64,000 bases of DNA, taken from the NCBI RefSeq assembly GCF_039839785.1, contig NZ_JBDOQT010000001.1, forward strand, positions 2,914,001 through 2,978,000, given 5' to 3'. Shown piece by piece: positions 1 through 7,536 of the stretch (the stretch's first letter is position 1; each line of letters starts with the position of its first letter). The position numbers and the translations under genes were made by a program. The notes under the pieces were generated by a model. The model was not told the origin of the DNA and searched no databases. It saw only the letters and a list, made by a program, of their open reading frames with translations. This stretch comes from Pelagibius sp. CAU 1746 (GTDB lineage: Bacteria; Pseudomonadota; Alphaproteobacteria; Kiloniellales; Kiloniellaceae).

Positions 1-1
1 G

Positions 2-181
2 ATGCAGGTGCTCTGCGACTTGGCTGCCTGCGCGGCCCCGGACCATCTGGACGTCGTCCTGGAAGAAGCCCAGCGCGCCGAAGCCTTCGGCCTGTCGGCC
101 CTGACCCTGGAGCGGGACAAGAAGGCCTTCTGCGAAAAGGTTCAAGAGCTGCGCGATCACATCGCCGGGCGGCGGCGATAA
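2..181 (+). CDS. C-terminal part of an unidentified protein, or a 59-residue protein
   Basis: An open frame runs from the window edge to a TAA at 179-181. An ATG lies at position 2, but the frame may continue upstream of the window, so the true start cannot be decided. The 59 visible residues are soluble and alpha-helical in character, with a charged Lys/Arg-rich C-terminus. I do not recognise the family. The next gene (EncFtn-like) starts 145 bases downstream on the same strand. Confidence 0.4.
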   Translation: MQVLCDLAACAAPDHLDVVLEEAQRAEAFGLSALTLERDKKAFCEKVQELRDHIAGRRR

Positions 182-326
182 GCCCTGCCATCATGGCCGA
201 TTGGCGTTTCTGTGCGTTGCAGTCCCCGGGCGTCCCCGGCACACTATGCCATGGTCAATGTCCGGCGGGCCCGCTTTGCCGTAACGCCGGTGATGGGTAG
301 CAAACAGGAGAGAGGGTACGACATCC

Positions 327-620
327 ATGGCAGCTTCCAGCGACAGCCTGCATGCGCCGCGTGAGCGGTTGAGCAAGGAAACCATCCATCTGCATCAAGC
401 CATCGTTTCCTTGATGGAGGAACTGGAGGCGGTCGATTGGTACCGTCAGCGCGCGGACGATTGCGACGACGCGGAGCTGAAGGAGATTCTCCTGCACAAC
501 ATGCGCGAAGAGATGGAACATGCCGCGATGGTGCTGGAATGGATCCGCCGTAACAGCCCGGACTTCGACAAGCACCTGAAGGAGTTCCTCTTCAAGGAAG
601 GGGACATCTCCCACCACTGA
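327..620 (+). CDS. Encapsulated-ferritin-like (EncFtn) protein without targeting tail
   Basis: A 97-residue protein matching the EncFtn family, the two-helix ferritin-like proteins that oxidise and mineralise iron, usually inside encapsulin shells. From memory of the Rhodospirillum rubrum protein, the key residues fall at the same positions: E31, E32, E34, W38, E61, E62 and H65, where E32, E62 and H65 form the di-iron ferroxidase centre across a dimer interface. The protein stops shortly after the second helix region (FLFKEG) and has no extra C-terminal segment, so the encapsulin-targeting peptide of the R. rubrum type is absent. No encapsulin gene is visible nearby. A purine-rich AGGAGAGAGGG lies upstream of the ATG. 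Family assignment is strong; iron storage outside a shell is inference. Confidence 0.85.
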   Translation: MAASSDSLHAPRERLSKETIHLHQAIVSLMEELEAVDWYRQRADDCDDAELKEILLHNMREEMEHAAMVLEWIRRNSPDFDKHLKEFLFKEGDISHH

Positions 621-641
621 GGACCCTGCGGCCCGGGCGTT

Positions 642-782
642 TCAATCGCGCTGCTCCTCGCGCTCCCAGAAGGGGCCGGAGTTGCGCGAGTCCGGGTGTG
701 CCGACTGATAGGCCGGCGGCCGGCAGCCGGCCAGGAAAGCGGTCAGGACGATCAGGGTAATCACCAGGGACGGTCGGGGCAT
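642..782 (-). CDS. Small predicted lipoprotein
   Basis: A 46-residue protein: hydrophobic signal sequence, then the lipobox LAGC at residues 17-20 and a short polar tail rich in Arg, Ser and Glu. It would be lipidated at Cys20 and anchored in a membrane. The start is supported by a GGGAG ribosome-binding site about 8 bases before the ATG. It is convergent with the EncFtn-like gene, with 21 bases between the stops. Small lipoproteins of this kind are common and poorly conserved, so no function is assigned. Confidence 0.6.
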   Translation of the reverse strand: MPRPSLVITLIVLTAFLAGCRPPAYQSAHPDSRNSGPFWEREEQRD

Positions 783-932
783 CGGAGTCCGCTCCCTTTC
801 TGAGACCGGGCACCCCTGCAAGATCGCATGGGACGCTCATGGTTCATGAAATGGATCGGTGGACGCCGTCGGCAAGGCCCCGGCGGCGGTGGTCGTGCCG
901 GTGCGGGGCCCGGAAATCACGCGAGAGTGCGG

Positions 933-1208
933 CTAGCGGGCGTTTCGCGCGGTGGCGGGACGGGAGCGGGGGCGCAGTACCTTGGCCGAAGAACTCGGAC
1001 CCGCCTGCCAATTGAGATCGACGCCCTGTTCCTTCAGATAGGATTCCGCGGCGGCGCGGGCCTCCGCATGGGAATCGGCAAAGCCCTGGGCATAGAAACG
1101 TCCGTCCTTTTCGTAGGAGACGGTCCAGCGAAAGCCCTCGGAGCCTTTCTGGTTGCGCGGCCCCGGATTGCCGCGCCAAGGTTCGATCAAGATATCGTGC
1201 TTTTTCAT
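933..1208 (-). CDS. Hypothetical small protein, 91 residues
   Basis: The protein opens MKKHDILIEPW, has a compact middle with aromatic residues (FRWTVSYEKDGRFYAQGFADS) followed by an Ala/Glu-rich helix, and ends in a basic Arg/Pro/Ser tail. The middle looks like a small alpha/beta fold. No signal peptide or membrane segment is present. I do not recognise the family. Codon usage is typical of its neighbours, which argues that it is real. The ribosome-binding site is weak. Confidence 0.55.
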   Translation of the reverse strand: MKKHDILIEPWRGNPGPRNQKGSEGFRWTVSYEKDGRFYAQGFADSHAEARAAAESYLKEQGVDLNWQAGPSSSAKVLRPRSRPATARNAR

Positions 1209-1309
1209 AGTGACTACGTTGATTTCTTACCAGTCAGAGTCAAAGGCGTTGGCCGCGGTGATCATAAGCCAAGCGGGGTGCTCTTGTGGACTCCGTTTTG
1301 CGGGCCAGC

Positions 1310-1558
1310 CTAGTGGCGCAGCACCATCAGGGCGCCTTCGATCAGCTTGACCAGATCGGTGTGGCCGTCGGTCGCCGCCATGTCGCGGGCCAGCTCCAGC
1401 TTGGCGATACCTTCGTCCGGCGTGGTGGCGGGGCGCGAGATGATCGTCGCGTCCAGTTGACTCACCGTATCCTCCATGGTGCCGCGGTCGAGATGATGGT
1501 GGTCGCGGAGCAGGCGGGCGCGAAAGATGGCGAGTTCATTCAACGTATGCATGCTCAT
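1310..1558 (-). CDS. Hypothetical small helical protein, 82 residues
   Basis: The most likely start is the ATG at 1558 (MSMHTLNELAIFRARLL), preceded by GAGCGGGG. An upstream in-frame ATG at 1612 would add 18 residues but has no clear ribosome-binding site. The protein is predicted mostly helical, soluble and without signal peptide; it has a His-rich stretch (DHHHLDRG) around residue 20. I do not recognise the family. It lies 100 bases beyond the end of modC, on the same strand. Confidence 0.55.
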   Translation of the reverse strand: MSMHTLNELAIFRARLLRDHHHLDRGTMEDTVSQLDATIISRPATTPDEGIAKLELARDMAATDGHTDLVKLIEGALMVLRH

Positions 1559-1657
1559 GATTAAACCCCGCTCACTGACATCCAAAGTGTGACAATTCGC
1601 GGTCACCTGCACACCGCCGCGGGCATCATACAGCAGGCACCTGCGACTGTCGCGCCC

Positions 1658-2785
1658 TCAGTCTTCCTCGCTCAGGAAGCGGTCGGCGGCGTCGCGCCGG
1701 CCCAGGCTCTGGCGGTCGATGGCGACGCTCTTGATCAGCGCATAGACCTGGAGGCCGGGCTTGAGCCCCAGCGCCGTGCGCGACCGGGCGGTGATGCGCG
1801 CCCAGATGGGCGCGCCGCCGGCGTCGAGCTGCAGGTCGATCTGGGGACTCTTTTCCTCACCAATTGCCTCAATAGTGCAAGGTATAATATTGAGAATACT
1901 TATATTTTCTGGAGGGCTGAGGGCAATCGAGACGTCGCGGGCGCGAACCCGGACACGCAGCTTCTGGCCCAGCGGCAGGTTCAGGTGCGGCACGCGCAGG
2001 CGCCCGCCGGCGAAGCGCAGCTCGGTGAGACCGAACATCCGGTCCTGGCCGGCGACCGTGGTGCTCAGCACCGCGCCGGCCTCGTAGCGCCCGGTCAAGG
2101 GGCGCAGGTCCAGCCGGTTGGTCAACTCCTCCAGCGGTCCCACCGCCTCGATGCGGCCGTTCGACATCAGCACCAGCGTGTCGGCCAGGCGCACGATCTC
2201 CTGCATCGAATGGCTGACGTAGACGATCGGCAGGTCCAGTTCGTTCTTCAACTGCTCGATGAAGGGCAGGATCTCTTCCTTACGCGGCTGGTCGAGCGCG
2301 GCCAGCGGCTCGTCCATCAGCAGCAGGCGCGGGTTGGCCAGCAGGGCGCGGCCCAGGGCCACCCGCTGCTTCTCGCCGCCGGAGAGGGCCCGCGGACGGC
2401 GCTCCAGCAGGTGCTCGATGCCCAGCAGTCCGACCACGCGGTCGAGGCCGATGGGACGCTCCCCGGACGGCGCGCGGTTGTAGCCGTAGAGCAGGTTGTG
2501 GCGCACCGAGAGGTGGGGAAACAGGCGGCCTTCCTGGAAGACATAGCCCAAGCGGCGCTTTTCCGGCGGCAGATCGATGCCCTTTTGGGAATCGAAGAGG
2601 GTCCGGCCCCGCAGCACGATGCGGCCGCGCTCGGGGCGCAGCAGCCCCGCCAGCGTGTTGATCAGAGTGGTCTTGCCGGCACCCGAGCGACCGAAAAGCG
2701 CCGTGATCCCGTTGGTCTCGCACTGAAAACTGGCCTCCAGGGACAGGGAGCCCAGGCGCCGTGCGATGTCCACTTCCAGCATCAT
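1658..2785 (-). CDS. modC: Molybdate ABC transporter, ATP-binding protein ModC
   Basis: ATPase of the molybdate importer ModABC. The 375 residues contain a Walker A GRSGAGKTT at 32-40, the ABC signature LSGGEKQRV, a Walker B LLLMDEP followed by the D-loop, and the switch histidine in YVSHSMQE. The last ~140 residues form the MOP/TOBE oxyanion-binding region typical of ModC. The start is the first of two adjacent ATG codons 11 bases after modB; the frame stays open further upstream but that part overlaps modB and is not coding. A short AT-rich patch (about 1861-1915) interrupts the otherwise GC-rich sequence inside the TOBE region without breaking the frame. Last gene of metC-hisI-modABC. Confidence 0.95.
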   Translation of the reverse strand: MMLEVDIARRLGSLSLEASFQCETNGITALFGRSGAGKTTLINTLAGLLRPERGRIVLRGRTLFDSQKGIDLPPEKRRLGYVFQEGRLFPHLSVRHNLLYGYNRAPSGERPIGLDRVVGLLGIEHLLERRPRALSGGEKQRVALGRALLANPRLLLMDEPLAALDQPRKEEILPFIEQLKNELDLPIVYVSHSMQEIVRLADTLVLMSNGRIEAVGPLEELTNRLDLRPLTGRYEAGAVLSTTVAGQDRMFGLTELRFAGGRLRVPHLNLPLGQKLRVRVRARDVSIALSPPENISILNIIPCTIEAIGEEKSPQIDLQLDAGGAPIWARITARSRTALGLKPGLQVYALIKSVAIDRQSLGRRDAADRFLSEED

Positions 2786-2796
2786 GGGCCGCCTCC

Positions 2797-3489
2797 TCAG
2801 TCGCTCATCCGGGCCCGCAGGCGCCGGGCGATGGCCTCGGAAGCCGCCAGGGCGGCCAGGGACAGCAGCACCGAAAGCAGGGCGAGGCGCAGGGCGCCGG
2901 CCTCGCCGCCGGGCGTCTGGATCAGGCTGTAGAGCGCCAGCGGCAGGGTCCGGGTCTCGCCGGGAATATTGGAGACGAAGGTGATGGTGGCGCCGAATTC
3001 GCCCAGGCTGCGGGCGAAGGCCAGGACCGCGCCGGCCAGGATGCCGGGCATGATCAGCGGCAGGGTGACGGTGGCGAAGACGTTGGTCCGCGACGCGCCC
3101 AGGGTACGCGCCGCGGTCTCCAGGCTCTGATCCACTGATTCGATGGACAGACGCATGGCGCGCACCATCAGCGGGAAGGCCATGACGGCGGCGGCCAGGG
3201 CGGCGCCTTCCCAGGTGAACGGCAGACTGATCCCGAAGGTGGCGAACAGCCAGGCGCCCAAGGGACCCTGGCGCCCCAGCAGCACCAGCAGCAGATAGCC
3301 CACGACCACCGGCGGCAGGACGAGCGGCAGATGGATAACGCCGTTCAGCAGCGTCTTGCCGAAGAACTCGTAGCGTGCCAGCAGCCAGGCCGTGGCCAGC
3401 CCGAAGGGCAGGCTGACGAAGACGCTCCACAGGGCGACCCGCAGGCTGAGGCCCAGCGCTTCGATTTCCAGCGGGGTCAGATCGAACAT
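2797..3489 (-). CDS. modB: Molybdate ABC transporter permease ModB
   Basis: Inner-membrane channel of the molybdate importer. The 230 residues are highly hydrophobic with about five transmembrane helices. The cytoplasmic coupling loop of binding-protein-dependent permeases is visible as ARTLGASRTNVFATVTLP in the middle of the protein, followed by GEFGATITF, which is characteristic of ModB. Length is normal for the family. It lies between modA (36 bases) and modC (11 bases). Confidence 0.95.
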   Translation of the reverse strand: MFDLTPLEIEALGLSLRVALWSVFVSLPFGLATAWLLARYEFFGKTLLNGVIHLPLVLPPVVVGYLLLVLLGRQGPLGAWLFATFGISLPFTWEGAALAAAVMAFPLMVRAMRLSIESVDQSLETAARTLGASRTNVFATVTLPLIMPGILAGAVLAFARSLGEFGATITFVSNIPGETRTLPLALYSLIQTPGGEAGALRLALLSVLLSLAALAASEAIARRLRARMSD

Positions 3490-3525
3490 CGCGTCCCTTG
3501 CAGGTCTCGGTGAACGGACATTCCT

Positions 3526-4320
3526 CTAACTGCCGAGGGCGGGCCGCGTAAAGCCGTGTTTGCCGAAAATCGCCGTGGCCTCTGCGCTTCGCAGGAATTC
3601 GTAGACCCGGCGCACCTCCGGACGGTCGCGCCCGGCGACGATCGCCAGGGGATAGATAATTCTGGGACTCGCCGCAGACGGAAAGCTGTCGACGACGCGC
3701 ACCCGCGGCGAAATCGCTGCGTCGGTTTCATAGACGATGCCGGCTGCGGCTTCGCCGCGGTCGACCAGTGCCAGGGCGGCGCGCACGTTGCTGGCCTGGG
3801 CGAGCTTGCCGGCGACCTGGTCCCAAAGGCCGAGGCTTTCGAGGGCCTGGCGGGCATAGACGCCGGCCGGTACGTGATTGGGATCGCCGATCGCCAGGCG
3901 GCCCGTGCCCAGCAGCCGGGCGAGGTCCAGTTCCGGCGCCAGGCGCAGGCGCAGGGGCGAACCCACGGGGGCGACCAGGACCAGGCGATTGGACAGCAGC
4001 GGGACGCGGCTGCCGTCCAGCAGCAGCCGTCGGGCCTCCAGGTGGTCCATCCATTCCACGTTGGCCGAGAGGAAGAGGTCGGCCGGGGCACCCTGGGAAA
4101 TCTGGCGTGCCAAGGTCGAGGACGCGGCGACCACCGGGCGAATCGAGCCTCCGGTCCGTGCGGCATAGGCCTCGGCAATCTCGTTCACGGCGTCGGTGGC
4201 GCTGGCCGCCGCGAAGAGCGTGACGGGTTCGCCGGCTTCTCCTCTCGCGGCCGGCAAGGCCACGAAGAGGGTCAGCAGGAGGCCACAGAGGCGGAGAAGG
4301 CGCGCCAGCCGGGCGGTCAT
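3526..4320 (-). CDS. modA: Molybdate-binding periplasmic protein ModA
   Basis: Periplasmic receptor that delivers molybdate to ModBC. The 264-residue protein begins with a signal peptide (two Arg, hydrophobic core, probable cleavage near residue 27), then the ModA hallmark LFAAASATDAV, whose serines ligate the oxyanion, the segment APADLFLSAN, and a C-terminal IVYETDA. Length fits the family. It starts only 4 bases after the hisI stop, so it is almost certainly co-transcribed with, and perhaps translationally coupled to, that histidine gene. Confidence 0.93.
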   Translation of the reverse strand: MTARLARLLRLCGLLLTLFVALPAARGEAGEPVTLFAAASATDAVNEIAEAYAARTGGSIRPVVAASSTLARQISQGAPADLFLSANVEWMDHLEARRLLLDGSRVPLLSNRLVLVAPVGSPLRLRLAPELDLARLLGTGRLAIGDPNHVPAGVYARQALESLGLWDQVAGKLAQASNVRAALALVDRGEAAAGIVYETDAAISPRVRVVDSFPSAASPRIIYPLAIVAGRDRPEVRRVYEFLRSAEATAIFGKHGFTRPALGS

Positions 4321-4324
4321 GAGA

Positions 4325-4723
4325 TCAGGCTCCGTAGAGCTCGTCGGGGTCCGCGGTCACCGGCAGCACCTCGGTCAGGCTGCCGTCGGCGGCGACGGCG
4401 CGGTAGAAGCAGGATCGCCGTCCGGTGTGGCAGGCCACGCCCTTCTGGTCGACGCGCAGCAGCAGGGTGTCGCCGTCGCAGTCGACGCGCAGCTCGACCA
4501 GCTTCTGGGTCTGGCCGGAGGTCTCGCCCTTGCGCCACAGCTTGCCGCGCGAGCGCGACCAGTAACACACCTGGCCACTGGCCAAGGTCTCCGCCAGGGC
4601 CTCGCGGTTCATCCAGGCCACCATCAGGACCTCGCCGCTGTCGTGCTGCTGGGCGACGGCGCAGACGAGGCCCTTGTCATCGAAGGAGACGGCCTCGTCC
4701 AGCTCTGGGGTAAGTTCACTCAT
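4325..4723 (-). CDS. hisI: Phosphoribosyl-AMP cyclohydrolase
   Basis: Third enzyme of histidine biosynthesis: opens the adenine ring of phosphoribosyl-AMP. The 132-residue monofunctional form (no HisE domain) shows the family motif [18 protein letters not shown] at 53-70, the Mg-binding Asp81, Asp83, Asp85, and the zinc ligands Cys82, Cys98 and Cys105. It sits alone, without other his genes, between metC (51 bases) and modA (4 bases). Confidence 0.95.
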   Translation of the reverse strand: MSELTPELDEAVSFDDKGLVCAVAQQHDSGEVLMVAWMNREALAETLASGQVCYWSRSRGKLWRKGETSGQTQKLVELRVDCDGDTLLLRVDQKGVACHTGRRSCFYRAVAADGSLTEVLPVTADPDELYGA

Positions 4724-4774
4724 CGTCGGTTTTCCTGAAGGGGATTTTGGGTTCCCTGGGTTGCGGGCACTCTC

Positions 4775-6016
4775 TTAGCCTGCGCAGGCGGCTTTTCCAC
4801 CATGAATTCCGCCGCCGCCGGCTTTAGGGTCGATCGCGGCCAGGCGTGCGAAACCGGCTTCCAGGTCGGCGATCAGGTCGTCGGCGTGCTCCAATCCGGC
4901 GTGGATGCGCAAGGTCGGCCCCACCGGCTCCCAGCGCGTCGCCGTGCGCATGCTGGCTGGATCGGTGAGCAGGATCAGGCTCTCGTAGCCGCCCCAACTG
5001 GCGCCGATGCCATAGAGCTCCAGGCCGTCGATGAAGGCCAGCACCGCCTCGCGGGAGCAGGGCTGCAGCGTGAAGCCGAAGAGGCCGGAGGCGCCGGTGA
5101 AATCGCGTTTCCACAGGGCATGGCCCGGGTCGCCGGGCAGGGCCGGGTAGAGCAGGCGGTCGACCTCCGGGCGCTGGCCCAGCCAGTCCGTGAGGGCCAG
5201 GGCGTTGGCCTGGTGGCGTTCCAGCCGCACTGCCAGCGTGCGCAGGCCGCGCAGCCCCAGGTAGACGTCGTCCGGAGCCGCCGCGCAGCCGAGATACTGG
5301 CTGGTGCGGCGCAGGCGCTCGTAGTGCTGCTCGCCGCTGACCACCACGCCCAGCATGGCATCGGAATGGCCGACCATGTATTTGGTGGCGGCGTGCAGCA
5401 CGATGTCGACGCCGTGCCCGAAGGGCTGGAAATAGAGCGGAGTGGCCCAGGTGTTGTCGATTACGGTGACCGCGCCCGCGGCCTTGGCCGCCGCGACGAT
5501 GGCCGGAACGTCCTGCACCTCGAAGGTGAGGGAGCCCGGCGATTCCATGTAGATCAGTGCCGTGTCGTCGCGCACCAGTTCGGAGATGCCGGCGCCCAGT
5601 GTCGGATCGTAGAAGGTCGTCTCTACGCCCAGGTTCCGCAGCAGGTCGTGGCAGATCTTGCGGGTCGGGAAGTAGACGCTGTCGGGTATGAGGAAGTGCT
5701 TTCCGGTCTGCGCGAAGGTCATCAGGGTCACGGCTACGGCTTGGAGGCCCGAAGAGACGGCGATGCCGCCGTAGCCGCCCTCCAAGGCGGCGACGGTCTC
5801 CTCGAAGGCGAAGGTGGTCGGGGTGCCCGTCCGACCATAGGAACTTGTTCCCTTCTTCAATCCGCGGCGGCCCGCTTCCTGAAAGGCTTCCATGCTGTCG
5901 TGCAGCAGGGTGGAGGCGCGGTAGACCGGGGTGTTGACGGTGCCGAAATGGGATGCCGGATCGCGGCCCAGATGGGAGAGCAGCGTTTCCGGATGACGTG
6001 CGGCGGTTTTCTTCAT
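4775..6016 (-). CDS. metC: Cystathionine beta-lyase (Cys/Met metabolism PLP enzyme)
   Basis: PLP-dependent enzyme of the Cys/Met metabolism family that cleaves cystathionine to homocysteine, pyruvate and ammonia in methionine synthesis. The 413 residues contain the phosphate-contacting SYGRTGTPT (59-67), SSGLQA near residue 88, VIDNTWATP at 185-193, and the PLP lysine K212 in AATKYMVGHSD. The ASWGGYESL motif and length fit MetC rather than MetB or MetZ, though substrate specificity cannot be proved from sequence. First gene of the minus-strand run metC-hisI-modABC and divergent from aapJ. Confidence 0.9.
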   Translation of the reverse strand: MKKTAARHPETLLSHLGRDPASHFGTVNTPVYRASTLLHDSMEAFQEAGRRGLKKGTSSYGRTGTPTTFAFEETVAALEGGYGGIAVSSGLQAVAVTLMTFAQTGKHFLIPDSVYFPTRKICHDLLRNLGVETTFYDPTLGAGISELVRDDTALIYMESPGSLTFEVQDVPAIVAAAKAAGAVTVIDNTWATPLYFQPFGHGVDIVLHAATKYMVGHSDAMLGVVVSGEQHYERLRRTSQYLGCAAAPDDVYLGLRGLRTLAVRLERHQANALALTDWLGQRPEVDRLLYPALPGDPGHALWKRDFTGASGLFGFTLQPCSREAVLAFIDGLELYGIGASWGGYESLILLTDPASMRTATRWEPVGPTLRIHAGLEHADDLIADLEAGFARLAAIDPKAGGGGIHGGKAACAG

Positions 6017-6391
6017 ACGAACTGGAATCCACTGGTTTCCGCCGGGGTCGGGGCGGCCGGCCCCGGCTGCGCGATGGGCTTCGAAGGTTTACCTATCGCC
6101 CCGCGTTAGCCAAGCCGTTTCGCAACCGGTGATCTGCAGCGATGCAGCCTGGTCTCCTGGTCCGGCTTTTCCGCCGCGGCTCCGACGAAGGCGCAGGCGG
6201 ACCGGTATTTTTTCCACACAGCCCGTTTAGCAAGCTGTTGCCTTTCCTCAAAGACTGAGACATGGTTCGCGGGTGTGGCGTGAATAACCCCGCCGGAAGC
6301 TGGCTGTCTAACGACTATATGCAGGTTGTGAGAGCGGGGCTCGCGGTCCACCTTAAGACAATAAACTGTGAACAGCAGGGAAGGTTACTCC
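6017..6391. other. Intergenic region between divergent metC and aapJ
   Basis: These 375 bases must carry the promoters of metC (minus) and the aap operon (plus). I see no convincing gene: a minus-strand open frame at 6106-6351 has unconvincing composition and no ribosome-binding site. The segment near aapJ (about 6290-6370) is less GC-rich than its surroundings, as expected for a promoter, and AGGGAAGG lies just before the aapJ start. No SAM riboswitch that I can recognise precedes metC. Confidence 0.4.
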
Positions 6392-7411
6392 ATGTCTAAA
6401 TTGAAGGTTCTGCTTGCGGCGAGCGCCCTCACCGTAGTTGGCGCTGCCGGGGCTAATGCCGCGACGCTGGATGACGTCAAAGCCAAGGGCTTCCTCCAAT
6501 GCGGCGTGTCGACCGGCGTGCCGGGCTTCTCCTTCACCGACGATTCCGGCAACTGGCAGGGTTTCGACCCGGCGGTGTGTCAGGGCGTCGCCGCGGCGAT
6601 CTTCGGCGATACCAGCAAGGTCAAGTATACACCGACCACCGGTAAGACCCGCTTCACCGCGCTGGCGTCCGGCGAGATCGACATGCTGGCCCGCAACACC
6701 ACCTGGACGCTGAGCCGTGATGCCGACCTCGGCCTCACCTTCATCGGCGTCAACTACTACGACGGCCAGGGCTTCATGGTTCCCAAGGCTCTCGGCGTCA
6801 ACAGCGCCAAGGAATTGGATGGCGCTTCGGTCTGCATTCAGACCGGCACCACCACGGAACTGAACCTGGCGGACTACTTCCGGCTCAACAACATGAGCTA
6901 TGAGCCGGTGCCGATCGAGACCAACGAAGAGGCACGCACCAACTACTTGGCCGGCCGCTGCGATGTCTACACGACGGACGCCTCGGGCCTTGCCGCTTCG
7001 CGCGCCGCCTTCGATAACGTGGCCGATCACATCATCCTGCCGGAGATCATCTCCAAGGAGCCGCTGGGCCCGCTCGTCCGCGAGGGTGACGAGCCTTGGG
7101 GCGACGTCGTCCGCTGGACCCTGAATGCGATGATCACCGCCGAGGAATATGGCGTGAGCTCCGCGAATGTCGACGACATGGTCGCCAACAGCGACAACCC
7201 GGAGATCCGGCGCCTGCTCGGGGTCGAAGGCAACATGGGTGAGATGCTGGGCCTCGACGCCAAGTGGGGCTACAACATCATCAAGATGGTCGGCAACTAC
7301 GGCGAAGTGTTCGAGAAGTACATCGGCTCGAACACGCCGATCGGCCTGGAGCGTGGCATCAACGCCCAGTACAAGGACGGTGGCCTGATTTACTCGCCGC
7401 CGGTTCGGTAG
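6392..7411 (+). CDS. aapJ: General L-amino acid-binding periplasmic protein AapJ
   Basis: Solute receptor of the Aap broad-specificity amino acid importer. The 339-residue mature-length protein has a clear signal peptide (MSKLKVLLAAS..., cleavage after ANA at about residue 23). Family landmarks follow: GFLQCGVSTGVPGFS, GFDPAVCQGVAAAIFGD, TALASGEIDMLARNTTWT and GTTTELNLADYF. The ATG at 6392 is preferred over one at 6368 because AGGGAAGG lies directly upstream and the signal peptide begins there. First gene of aapJQMP, separated from aapQ by a hairpin, so more binding protein than permease is probably made. Confidence 0.96.
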   Translation: MSKLKVLLAASALTVVGAAGANAATLDDVKAKGFLQCGVSTGVPGFSFTDDSGNWQGFDPAVCQGVAAAIFGDTSKVKYTPTTGKTRFTALASGEIDMLARNTTWTLSRDADLGLTFIGVNYYDGQGFMVPKALGVNSAKELDGASVCIQTGTTTELNLADYFRLNNMSYEPVPIETNEEARTNYLAGRCDVYTTDASGLAASRAAFDNVADHIILPEIISKEPLGPLVREGDEPWGDVVRWTLNAMITAEEYGVSSANVDDMVANSDNPEIRRLLGVEGNMGEMLGLDAKWGYNIIKMVGNYGEVFEKYIGSNTPIGLERGINAQYKDGGLIYSPPVR

Positions 7412-7446
7412 CCGCTCGACGGTTGATCGAAGCATGACATGAGCCA

Positions 7447-7487
7447 GGGAACGCCGGCGCAAGCCGTCGGCGTTCCCCTAGGCTTTT
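7447..7487 (+). terminator. Hairpin between aapJ and aapQ, partial terminator or mRNA stabiliser
   Basis: Perfect 10-base-pair arms GGGAACGCCG (7447-7456) and CGGCGTTCCC (7468-7477) with an 11-base loop, followed by CTAGGCTTTT. It lies in the 125-base gap after the binding-protein gene. Such hairpins often allow read-through while protecting the upstream message from 3' decay. Confidence 0.7.
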
Positions 7488-7536
7488 GCATCGCTTGATG
7501 AAAATCTTCCTGGAATCGTCGTAGCTGGGAGCACCC

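Noticed and set aside
621-641. Continuation of the EncFtn protein into an encapsulin-targeting tail
   Set aside because: The TGA at 618-620 is in frame and the bases that follow, in any frame, do not give a recognisable LTVGSL-type tail.
6017-6110. SAM-type riboswitch before metC
   Set aside because: No conserved core or stable consistent stem could be identified by eye; a covariance-model search would be decisive.
6106-6351. 81-codon minus-strand frame between metC and aapJ
   Set aside because: No ribosome-binding site, disordered composition and placement across the expected promoter region.
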